The notes under the pieces are model-generated. The model did no database searches, was not told the origin of the DNA, and was given only the letters and a program-made list of their open reading frames with translations. Of a stretch of DNA of 54,045 nt, positions 32,122-39,900 are shown piece after piece. This DNA is from Giesbergeria sp. (GTDB lineage: Bacteria; Pseudomonadota; Gammaproteobacteria; Burkholderiales; Burkholderiaceae_C): the NCBI GenBank assembly GCA_030690515.1, contig JAUYGP010000569.1, positions 1-54,045 on the forward strand. The letters are read 5' to 3'. The position numbers were made by a program, and so were the translations under genes. Every line of letters begins with the position of its first letter. The first letter of the stretch is position 1.

Positions 32122-34158
32122 ATGCAACCCTCGCCCGATCCACCTCCCCTGGACTTTGCCCTGCTGCAGCAAACGCCGCCGGGACAGACACCGCGCAACC
32201 GCCGCGCACTGTGGTGGATGCTGGGTTTTCTGGTGCTCGTGGTGGCGTCGGTGGTCGCACTGGTGCTGTACCTCAGTGCTTTTGAAGATGAGGAAGAGGA
32301 GCGTCGACGCGTGGCCGACGGCCAGTGGCTGGAGCAAAGCGCACGCTTTCACTTCAACCGCCTCGAAGAAGACCTGCTGGTGCTCGCGCGCCAGGCGGTG
32401 CTGGAATCACCCCGCACACCGTCCTCGCGATCCGCCCCGACCATGCAGGGAGGGCTGCTCTGGAATGCTCCCGGCGCCATTCTCTGGCATGGCTGGCAAG
32501 AGCCCGGACCGCAAGGCCAGCCCGCACGCTGGCAGACCGACAACCAGGCCCACCCCTCCAATGCTGAGGCGCTGGCCAGCATGTTCGACATCGCCGCCGG
32601 CCTGCGCCGCTCCGCCTACGCCGGCCCCATGCGCCAGGCCGATGGCACGCAGACTGACACCGTCTGGTTAACGGTGCCGTTCTTTGAGCGAGGGACCTTC
32701 GTGGGCAACTACGTGGCAGCCCTGGGCATGGAGGCCTGCGTGCAAGGGCTGGTGCCCCCCTGGTTCCACCAGAGCCACAGGGTGCGCCTGGTGATCGATG
32801 GCGCCGACACCACCGCCGCCGACCCCGATGGCCCCAGCGCGTACCTGGCGCCCATGAACCTGCCTGGCACCGACCTTTTCGTCGAGGTGGCACCGCTGGA
32901 CACGCAGCCGGCCACGGTGCCGCGCATCTTCCTGCTGGTGGCGTTGTTGTTTTTGCTGGGCATGTTGGTCAGCCTGCTCGCCCTGCGGCGTGACATTGGC
33001 AAACGCCAGCATGTGCAAGCGCTCTTGCAGGCGCAGGTGGTACTGCGCACCGCCATGGAGAACTCCGTCACCATCGGTCTGCGCGCCTGGGCCCGCAATG
33101 GCAAGGTGCTGTATGTGAACGAGGCGTTTTGCCGCATGGTGGGCTACAGCGCCGCCGAACTGGTGGGCCAGTCAGCCCCCATGCCCTACTGGCCCGCACA
33201 CCAGGCCGGAGAGCTGGGCCTGCTGCACCGCGACGTGATCGCCCAGGGCACCCGCGACGAAGGCCTGGAAGTACAGTTCCAGCACCGCGACGGCCATCTG
33301 GTGGATGTGCTGATCCACGAGTCACCCCTCACCACCGCCCTGGGCAAGCAGGTCGGTTGGATGAGCTCGGTGCTCGACATCAGCGAACGCAAGCGTGCCC
33401 AGCGCCTGGCCGCTCTGCAGCAGGAAAAGCTGGAGGCCTCGGGCCGCCTGGTGGCCGTGGGCGAGGTAGCCTCGACCTTGGCCCATGAGCTGAACCAGCC
33501 ACTGGGTGCGCTGAGCAGTTTTGCCAACGGTTTGCTCAACCGTCTGCGCGATCGCAGCATTGCGCTGGACGAAGTGGCCCCGGTGGTCGCCCGCATGGCC
33601 CGCCTGTCGGACAAGGCCGGAGGCATCATCCAGCGCGTGAATGCCTTTGCACGACAACGTGAGTTGTCGTACCAGCGCTTCGATTTGACCGGCTTTGTAC
33701 GCCGCTGCGTGGCAACGCAGACAACCCCGCCGGAGGTGACCCTGCAGGTGCTTCCCCCCCGGGGCGCCGTGTGGGTGCAGGCCGACGGCCTGCTGCTGGA
33801 GCATGTGGTGACCAACCTGGTCGCCAACGCCTTGGGCTGGGCCGCCCGGGGCGCAAGCCAGCCCGGGCAGGTACGCGTCTGGGTGCAGTCCGCGACCGAG
33901 CCGCGCATGGCGCAGCTGTGGGTGGCCGACAGCGGCCCTGGCGTGCGCGAGGAGGACCGCGAGCACATCTTCAACGCTTTTTTCAGCACCAAGGACGGTG
34001 GTATGGGCATGGGGCTGGCCATTTGCCGCTCCATCGTCGAAGCGCACCATGGCCGCATCGAAGTGGAGCACGACCCGGAGCTGGGAGGCGCCCGCTTTAC
34101 CGTCTGGCTACCGCTGGACGGCGCTGCCACCGGCCCCTCACCGCAGGAGACTCCATGA
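32122..34158 (+). CDS. DctS-type sensor histidine kinase with PAS domain
   Basis: 678 residues from ATG 32122 (in-frame ATGs at 32080 and 32089 are alternatives). Helix 1 (about 30-53) and helix 2 (about 267-289) enclose a periplasmic sensor of about 210 residues. A PAS domain follows (NGKVLYVNEAFCRMVGYS), then HisKA with the phospho-acceptor His in AHELNQPLGALSSFANG (about 455) and HATPase with N-box NLVANALGW and G-box DSGPGVREEDREHIFNAFF. The kinase shares a 4-base overlap with the response regulator and should phosphorylate it in response to an organic acid. Confidence 0.9.
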   Translation: MQPSPDPPPLDFALLQQTPPGQTPRNRRALWWMLGFLVLVVASVVALVLYLSAFEDEEEERRRVADGQWLEQSARFHFNRLEEDLLVLARQAVLESPRTPSSRSAPTMQGGLLWNAPGAILWHGWQEPGPQGQPARWQTDNQAHPSNAEALASMFDIAAGLRRSAYAGPMRQADGTQTDTVWLTVPFFERGTFVGNYVAALGMEACVQGLVPPWFHQSHRVRLVIDGADTTAADPDGPSAYLAPMNLPGTDLFVEVAPLDTQPATVPRIFLLVALLFLLGMLVSLLALRRDIGKRQHVQALLQAQVVLRTAMENSVTIGLRAWARNGKVLYVNEAFCRMVGYSAAELVGQSAPMPYWPAHQAGELGLLHRDVIAQGTRDEGLEVQFQHRDGHLVDVLIHESPLTTALGKQVGWMSSVLDISERKRAQRLAALQQEKLEASGRLVAVGEVASTLAHELNQPLGALSSFANGLLNRLRDRSIALDEVAPVVARMARLSDKAGGIIQRVNAFARQRELSYQRFDLTGFVRRCVATQTTPPEVTLQVLPPRGAVWVQADGLLLEHVVTNLVANALGWAARGASQPGQVRVWVQSATEPRMAQLWVADSGPGVREEDREHIFNAFFSTKDGGMGMGLAICRSIVEAHHGRIEVEHDPELGGARFTVWLPLDGAATGPSPQETP

Positions 34159-34808
34159 ACCGTGTTGCCATTCACATCGTTGACGACGATCCCGACGTGC
34201 GTGACGGACTGGCCTGGCTATTCGACTCGCGCGGCTACCGCACAGCCACCTGGGACGGCGGCCCCGCCTTTCTCAAGGCAGCTGCCGTGCGCCAGGACGA
34301 CTGGGGCCATGCCGTGGTGCTGATGGACATTCGTATGGAGCCGCTGTCGGGCCTGAGCACCTTCGAGAAACTCACCCAGCTGGGCTGCCCCTGGCCAGTG
34401 CTGTTTCTCACCGGACATGGCGACGTAGGCATGGCCGTGGCCGCCGTGAAGAACGGTGCCTGGGATTTTCTGGAAAAACCTTTCCAGGACAACCTGCTGG
34501 TCGACCGCGTGGAACAAGCCCTGGCTGCTGCCAGCGCGCAGCAGCAGGCCCAGGGCGAAGCACAGCGCCTGCGCGGTGCGCTGGCCAGCCTAAGCCAGCG
34601 CGAACGTGAGGTACTCGACGAACTGCTCTGCGGCCACTACAACAAGACCATCGCCGACCACTTGGGCATCACGCCACGCACGGTGGAGTTCCATCGCGCC
34701 AATATTTTTGCCAAGCTGGGCGTGCACTCTGCCGTCGAGCTGGCACACCAGCTCGGCCGCCTGCAGGCGGTGCCCGCCCCCGGGGGCGCCGACAACACGC
34801 CTTCCTGA
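34155..34808 (+). CDS. DctR-type response regulator (REC + LuxR/FixJ HTH)
   Basis: 217 residues, ATG 34155 overlapping the kinase stop by four bases. The receiver domain has the acidic pocket HIVDDDPDVRDG, phospho-Asp in VVLMDIRMEPLSG, T in LFLTGHGD and K in DFLEKPFQDN. The C-terminal HTH LSQREREVLDELLCGHYNKT…TPRTVEFHRANIFAKLGV is FixJ-like. With the kinase it forms a DctSR-like pair, likely to activate the divergent TRAP operon. Confidence 0.93.
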   Translation: MNRVAIHIVDDDPDVRDGLAWLFDSRGYRTATWDGGPAFLKAAAVRQDDWGHAVVLMDIRMEPLSGLSTFEKLTQLGCPWPVLFLTGHGDVGMAVAAVKNGAWDFLEKPFQDNLLVDRVEQALAAASAQQQAQGEAQRLRGALASLSQREREVLDELLCGHYNKTIADHLGITPRTVEFHRANIFAKLGVHSAVELAHQLGRLQAVPAPGGADNTPS

Positions 34809-34865
34809 AAGAGCACACGCCCGCGTGCAAAAACCCTGCAGCGGACTGCGGGAAACCGGCCCGTT

Positions 34866-34894
34866 TTGACATTCCAGCCCAGACTGGAACAATC
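34866..34894 (+). promoter_or_regulatory. Promoter-like element with inverted repeat before the SH3 gene
   Basis: TTGACA (34866-34871) is a perfect -35 hexamer; ACAATC 17 bases on is a fair -10. The spacer holds TTCCAG-N6-CTGGAA (34872-34889), an inverted repeat placed so that a bound repressor would block polymerase. It lies about 55 bases before ATG 34947. Confidence 0.5.
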
Positions 34895-34946
34895 CTTGGA
34901 CTCCAACCCCCTCGGGCCACGCCCGCCTTTTTTGAACTGGAGCCTC

Positions 34947-35402
34947 ATGTCTCGCCTGCACCACCTTCCCCGTTTTTTGACATCCCTGGCGCTTTGCCTG
35001 GCCGCCACAACAGGCGCGCAGGCGCGCGAGATGGTGAGCGTGCAGCGGGCCGAGGTCAATCTGCGTGCAGGCGCAGGCACGCAGCATGAAGCGCGATGGG
35101 TGCTTTCGCGGGGCTATCCACTGGAGGTGACGGGCCGCAAAGGCCAGTGGCTGCACGTACGCGATTTCGAGAACGATACCGGCTGGATCTTCCGCCCGTT
35201 GGTGGGAAAGCAGGCAAACCACGTGGTCAAGGGCAACGTGGTCAATCTGCGCAGCGGCCCGAGCACTCGCTCACGCATCGTCGGCAAGGCCACCCGCGGT
35301 GAAGTACTGCGCACCCTGGAGCGGCGCAGCCAGTGGGTGAAGGTACAGCAGGACGGCGGCCCACGCGGCTGGGTAGCCCGCAGGCTGTTGTGGGGCTGGT
35401 AA
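34947..35402 (+). CDS. Exported protein with two bacterial SH3 domains
   Basis: 151 residues from ATG 34947. Signal peptide RFLTSLALCLAATTGAQAR. Two SH3b units follow: VQRAEVNLRAGAGTQHEARW (about 32-51) with GQWLHVRD, and VKGNVVNLRSGPSTRSRIVG (about 95-114) with SQWVKVQQDGGPRGWV. Such domains bind peptidoglycan or other envelope ligands. A promoter-like element with an operator-like repeat stands upstream. Role unknown beyond an envelope location. Confidence 0.88.
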   Translation: MSRLHHLPRFLTSLALCLAATTGAQAREMVSVQRAEVNLRAGAGTQHEARWVLSRGYPLEVTGRKGQWLHVRDFENDTGWIFRPLVGKQANHVVKGNVVNLRSGPSTRSRIVGKATRGEVLRTLERRSQWVKVQQDGGPRGWVARRLLWGW

Positions 35403-35513
35403 TCCCATTTCTAAATCAAACGTGAATTGTGTCGGCTGTGCGTTCACGCTTGAGCTCGTAGCGACATAGGCTCTTCTCCTTCGCACGGGGTGACCACAAC
35501 CCCTTCCTTGTCC

Positions 35514-36113
35514 ATGTCCACTCCACAACACCCTTGCCTCCTGCTGCACCACCTGAGCGTGGGCACAGCACAACCCTTGCGCATCGGTGAACGCAGGATT
35601 CTTACCGCCATCGGCAAGGCACCGGTGGCAGGGCCAGTGCGTGCGGGCCGCCTAGGCCTGGACGGTGACGAACAGGCCGATCTGTGCGTGCACGGCGGCC
35701 TGGACAAGGCGGTTTATGCCTACCCTGCTGCGCACTACGCTTTTTGGCAGGCGCAGCGTCGCAAGCACGGCGTGGGCTTGTTTGACGAAGTGCTGCCGCC
35801 CGGTTTCATGGGCGAGAATCTGACGGTGGAAGGCTTGCTCGAGCACGAGGTCTACGTGGGCGACCGCCTGCATTTCCCCGACTGCGTGTTACGCGTAACC
35901 GCGCCACGCGAGCCTTGCTACAAATTCAACGCCGTCATGGGTTTTGTGCAGGCAGGGCGCACCATGGCGCTGACCGGAAACTGCGGCTACTACCTGGCCG
36001 TTGACCAGCCAGGAACGATTGCCGCAGGGCAACGTGCCTGGCTACAACCGGGCCAGCGTGGGCTGAGTATTGCGCAGGCGCTGGCCGGAAAGTGGGCCAA
36101 GCACGCGCGCTGA
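35514..36113 (+). CDS. MOSC domain protein (YiiM-like)
   Basis: 199 residues from ATG 35514; GTG 35490 is possible. HGGLDKAVYAYPAAHY, GFMGENLTVEGL and the conserved Cys in APREPCYKFNAV are the MOSC/YiiM hallmarks. MOSC proteins handle sulfur or molybdenum-cofactor chemistry; YiiM reduces N-hydroxylated compounds such as 6-N-hydroxylaminopurine. Its stop abuts that of the convergent DUF4832 gene with no gap at all. Confidence 0.88.
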   Translation: MSTPQHPCLLLHHLSVGTAQPLRIGERRILTAIGKAPVAGPVRAGRLGLDGDEQADLCVHGGLDKAVYAYPAAHYAFWQAQRRKHGVGLFDEVLPPGFMGENLTVEGLLEHEVYVGDRLHFPDCVLRVTAPREPCYKFNAVMGFVQAGRTMALTGNCGYYLAVDQPGTIAAGQRAWLQPGQRGLSIAQALAGKWAKHAR

Positions 36114-37580
36114 TCACTGCACCAGCAGCGTGGTGCCCAGCGCCAGCGCGCCCTGCGATACCAGCCATTGCACGCCAGCGACGCCGTCGTCTGCATTGGC
36201 AAAGCGCAAGGTATAGGCTGGGTTGGCCGCAAGGCTGGCCTCTGCATCGGGTGCGCCCAGGTGCACTCGGTAGGTTCCCGTCGCCAACGTGGCTGGCAGC
36301 GCCACCTCACCCTCCAGGCGCAGGAGCTCGCCGGGCGCAGCCTGGCGTAGATCAGAGCCGGGCAACGGTAGCACCGTGGTCTGGCCCTGGACATCGACGA
36401 GCGACAGCACCAGGCTACGTGCGTTCAAGGGCCGGGCCCAGCCCTGGTTGAGCAAGGTCGCCGACCAGGCCAACGTACCCCGGTGAGCCGCCGTGCTGCT
36501 GTGGGCTACGGTTTGCAGTTCCACCCGGTAGCCCAGCCGCCGGGACACCTCCGCCAGGCAGCCACCCGCCTGCCACTGCGCAAAGAAACCGCCGTAGTAG
36601 TCGCGTTTCAGGTAGCTCATGTGGTAGGCCGCACCCTCGCGCAGAAGGTCGGCGCAGGTCATTCGGGCCTGGGCGGGTTCGGGGGGGGCACAGGTCTCCC
36701 CGCCAGCCCCCGTCACCGTCGTAGCCTTTTGCGCATAGGTGCGCAGGGCCTGCGATTCGGCGACGGTTTCAGCAAAGTACGTACCCACATCGTCCGCACT
36801 CGCCAGAAAGCAGTCGTTGTGCAAACCAACGCGCGCAGCGGGAGGCGGCGATGACGATAGCCACTGCGCCAGGGTGACAGGCTCGGGATACCAGCGGGCC
36901 AGATCCGCCGGGTAGCGCACCTGCAGCAGGCGCTGCGCTGGCAGCGCCTGCAAAAGCGCATCGCGCACCGCTGCCTTGCGTGCCGGTGTGGTGAGGTTGT
37001 GGGACGAGGTGTGCCATTCGCCCCAGGCGCCGATGAACCCCCCCTGCATCACGGCGATCACGTCGGCATTGCGCTGCAGTACCGGCTGCAGTTGCTGGAT
37101 ATGGGATTTGACCCGCGAGAGGGTGGCGTCCTGCGCGTTCAGGTACTCGGCCTCGGTTTCCGGGTAGTTGTAGGCGAAACGCAGCACCGTCTTGAGTCCC
37201 TGCTTGCGCAGATTGGCAAAGCCCGTCTCGAGCTTGTTCAGGTAGCTCGAAGGCAAACTGCGCGTGCGGTAGGCGCTCAGATCGGCGGGCGTATAGACCA
37301 GGCGCTGCCCCTCTTGCGCTACGTAGAGCAGCGAGGTGGCCGTGATTTTGGAAGGATCAGTGGCGAAACGGTAAAAACCACGTTCGGGGCCAGGGAAGTC
37401 CAGGTCGGTGGGCTGCAGGGTCACCAGCACCATCGGAGCAACAGACGCCAAGCGCGCCATGGGTGCGGATGCCGCCCCTTCGGAGCGCAGGGAGTCCGGC
37501 TCGTCCTCACCACCACCGCAGGCTACCAAGCCCGCCGCGCACAGCGCCATACCGCCGCATTTCAGAGTCCACGCCTGCAT
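36114..37580 (-). CDS. DUF4874/DUF4832 lipoprotein
   Basis: 488 residues; GGAGG precedes ATG 37580. A lipobox is present (CAAGLVACGGG), so it is anchored to a membrane. The N-terminal half (PGPERGFYRF, AYNYPETEAEYLNAQDATL, VMQGGFIGAWGEWHTSS) fits DUF4874, a TIM-barrel-like domain with a glycosidase look. The C-terminal half (LNDCFLAS-type region, then LNQGWARPLNARSLVLSL) fits DUF4832. I recall no member with a known substrate. A polysaccharide-related role is plausible but not shown. Confidence 0.8.
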   Translation of the reverse strand: MQAWTLKCGGMALCAAGLVACGGGEDEPDSLRSEGAASAPMARLASVAPMVLVTLQPTDLDFPGPERGFYRFATDPSKITATSLLYVAQEGQRLVYTPADLSAYRTRSLPSSYLNKLETGFANLRKQGLKTVLRFAYNYPETEAEYLNAQDATLSRVKSHIQQLQPVLQRNADVIAVMQGGFIGAWGEWHTSSHNLTTPARKAAVRDALLQALPAQRLLQVRYPADLARWYPEPVTLAQWLSSSPPPAARVGLHNDCFLASADDVGTYFAETVAESQALRTYAQKATTVTGAGGETCAPPEPAQARMTCADLLREGAAYHMSYLKRDYYGGFFAQWQAGGCLAEVSRRLGYRVELQTVAHSSTAAHRGTLAWSATLLNQGWARPLNARSLVLSLVDVQGQTTVLPLPGSDLRQAAPGELLRLEGEVALPATLATGTYRVHLGAPDAEASLAANPAYTLRFANADDGVAGVQWLVSQGALALGTTLLVQ

Positions 37581-37801
37581 TGCACACCCTCCTGTGGCCT
37601 GCGCAAGGTCAGGCGTTAGGGCATGCTACGGGGGTGGCAGGGCGCTTTCAAACACACAAGTGCAACACCTTGTCAAAGCGTGTTACGAGATGCGCCAATT
37701 GCAGGGATTCATACAGGTTTGTATTGGGCGGGGCACCGAATACCAAGCTATAGCACGATGAATCGATCCAATGATCGTTACGCAGTCGAAGGCAAACCGT
37801 A

Positions 37802-38068
37802 TCAACGCGCAGTTTCTGGCAACTCGATCTTCACTTCGAGCACTTCGAGGTTGTCTTGGCGCTCCAGACTGACCTTGAGGTCGTCGGGATTGATCTTCAC
37901 GTATTTGCTGATCACCGCCACCAGTTCACGCTGCAGCGCAGGCAGGTAGTCGGGCTCGGAGGCATTGCGCCCGCTGCGCTCATGTGCCAGGATGATCTGC
38001 AGACGTTCCTTGGCAACGCTGGCGGTTTTCTTCTTTTCGCCCAGCAGGAAGGAGAGGAAAGACGCCAT
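37802..38068 (-). CDS. minE: Cell division topological specificity factor MinE
   Basis: 88 residues, standard length. The N-terminal membrane/MinD-contact helix SFLSFLLGEKKKTASVAKERLQII and the C-terminal dimer domain LQRELVAVISKYVKINPDDLKV are both intact. MinE drives MinD off the membrane to produce pole-to-pole oscillation. Three bases separate it from minD, in the usual minCDE operon order. Confidence 0.97.
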   Translation of the reverse strand: MASFLSFLLGEKKKTASVAKERLQIILAHERSGRNASEPDYLPALQRELVAVISKYVKINPDDLKVSLERQDNLEVLEVKIELPETAR

Positions 38069-38071
38069 GGC

Positions 38072-38887
38072 TTATTTGCTCCCGAACAGGCGCTTGAAGA
38101 AGCCGGGCTTTTCGGCATCGATGAAGCGCAGGGGTTTGTCTTCGCCCAGAAAACGATCAATCACGTCCTTGTAGGCCTCGGAGACGTCGGTGCCCTGCAT
38201 GTGAATGGCAGGCAGGCCCTGGTTGGAGGCCTGCAGCACCACCTCGGATTCTGGAATAACACCGATCAGCTTGATGCGCAGGATGTCCTGGATGTCGTCC
38301 AGGCTCAGCATCTGCCCCTCCTGCACGCGGCCCGGGTTGTATCGGGTGATGAGTAGGTGCTCCTTGATGGGTTCGCCCCCTTCGATAGCGCGTTTCGTCT
38401 TGCTGCCGAGCATGCCGAGGATGCGGTCCGAATCGCGCACCGAAGACACCTCGGGATTGGTCACCAGCAGGGCCTCGTCGGCAAAGTGCATGGCCATGAG
38501 TGCGCCGCTTTCGATACCGGCGGGCGAGTCGCAGACGATGTATTCAAAGTCCATCGCCGCCAGGTCTTCGAGCACCTTGCCTACGCCGTCGAGCCTGAGC
38601 GCGTCCTTGTCGCGCGTCTGGCTGGCGGCCAGCACAAACAGGTTGTCGCAGTTCTTGTCCTTGATGAGCGCCTGGTTCAGGTTGGCCTCGCCCTGGATCA
38701 CGTTGATGAGGTCATACACCACGCGGCGCTCGCACCCCATGATGAGGTCGAGGTTGCGCAGACCGACGTCAAAGTCGATCACCGCAGTCTTGTGGCCGCG
38801 CAGAGCGAGGCCGGAAGCAAAGGCGGCGCTGGTGGTGGTCTTGCCCACGCCACCCTTGCCGGAGGTCACGACGACGATTTTGGCCAT
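38072..38887 (-). CDS. minD: Septum site-determining ATPase MinD
   Basis: 271 residues. The deviant Walker A VTSGKGGVGKTTTSA (about 6-20) is at the start, DFDVGLRNLDLIMG and CDSPAGIESGAL follow, and the amphipathic membrane helix is at the end (GFFKRLFGSK). It recruits MinC to the membrane and oscillates with MinE to keep the Z ring at mid-cell. Confidence 0.98.
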   Translation of the reverse strand: MAKIVVVTSGKGGVGKTTTSAAFASGLALRGHKTAVIDFDVGLRNLDLIMGCERRVVYDLINVIQGEANLNQALIKDKNCDNLFVLAASQTRDKDALRLDGVGKVLEDLAAMDFEYIVCDSPAGIESGALMAMHFADEALLVTNPEVSSVRDSDRILGMLGSKTKRAIEGGEPIKEHLLITRYNPGRVQEGQMLSLDDIQDILRIKLIGVIPESEVVLQASNQGLPAIHMQGTDVSEAYKDVIDRFLGEDKPLRFIDAEKPGFFKRLFGSK

Positions 38888-38930
38888 ATTCGAGAAGTCT
38901 CTGTGGGTTGGTTCAGAAAAAGGGAAGGGA

Positions 38931-39650
38931 TCAAAGCGGCTCGATCAGCAGCTTTTCGCCGTCGAGCCGCACCTGCGCGGGTTTGCCTCGAACGTTGTCG
39001 GGCAACTCGGTCTCGGTGGTGCGGTAGATGCCCGCGATGGAGACCAGCTGGGGCTCCAGGCAGGTCGAAAAAATGCGGGCCTCGGTGTTGCCCCGCGCAC
39101 CGGCCATGGCACGACCGCGCAGTGGGGCATAAACGTGGATGTTGCCATCGGCAATCACCTCGGCCCCAAAGCTCACCATGGCCAGCACCACCAGGTCGGC
39201 GCCACGCGCATAGACCTGCTGGCCCGAACGCAGAGGCTTGTCGATGACCACCGTGCCCGGGCCGGCCACAGGCACCTCGCGCACCACCTCCGGCGCAGCC
39301 GGTTCGGCGCGGGCGGGCGGCGCATCGGGTGCGGCCACCAGGCCTGCGGCATGGGCGGCTTCCATCTGTGCGGAGCTGCCGCCGCGCACGGCTACGGGCA
39401 GCGTGCGGTGTTTGCGCAGCAGTGCGGCCACGGCGTCAAAATCGATGGGCTCGGCCGCCTCGCGCACGGGCACCAGGTCGATCAGCACGGGGTCGTTGTC
39501 AAAAAACCCGGGGTCGTCGGCCAGGCGCTCGGCCAGGTCGGCGGCCAGCACGGCGACGTCGGTGGTCTTGAGCACCACGGCCACCACGGGCAGCGAGGCG
39601 CTCTTAAGATCAAAACTGGTGCGGGCGTGGCCCGCCGTGTCAACGGCCAT
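38931..39650 (-). CDS. minC: Septum site-determining protein MinC
   Basis: 239 residues from ATG 39650. The N-terminal domain (TSFDLKSASLPVVAVVLKTT) is followed by a Pro/Ala-rich linker and the C-terminal beta-helix (LRSGQQVYARGADLVVLAMV…GNIHVYAPLRGRAMAGARGN). MinC inhibits FtsZ assembly at the poles. First gene of minCDE; no clear ribosome site is seen at this start, and longer in-frame starts extend into the upstream region without MinC similarity. Confidence 0.95.
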   Translation of the reverse strand: MAVDTAGHARTSFDLKSASLPVVAVVLKTTDVAVLAADLAERLADDPGFFDNDPVLIDLVPVREAAEPIDFDAVAALLRKHRTLPVAVRGGSSAQMEAAHAAGLVAAPDAPPARAEPAAPEVVREVPVAGPGTVVIDKPLRSGQQVYARGADLVVLAMVSFGAEVIADGNIHVYAPLRGRAMAGARGNTEARIFSTCLEPQLVSIAGIYRTTETELPDNVRGKPAQVRLDGEKLLIEPL

Positions 39651-39885
39651 GAAATTGAAAGGTGCGAGAAAGAGTGTCAGAAACAAGGCAGCCCGGATGC
39701 CGCGAAGTGTACCGTGACGCCCGCCCGCCCCTGTAGCGCAAGGTATCGGTCCCGTATCGCCATGCCAGCGCCGCATGGTGCAAACCCTAGGACGCAGGGG
39801 CCCCGTATTTCTGTCACCATGGCGGAAACCATATCCTGGTACGTGTTCAAGCGCTTTCCGCCCTTTCCTGAGCCGTCCGTACATC

Positions 39886-39900
39886 CAGGAGAGAACTTTG
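39886..39900 (+). promoter_or_regulatory. Ribosome site deciding a TTG start
   Basis: CAGGAGAG (39886-39893) stands five bases before TTG 39898. No ATG or GTG in this frame nearby has a comparable site, so TTG is the best start of the PAS-GGDEF-EAL gene. Confidence 0.65.
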
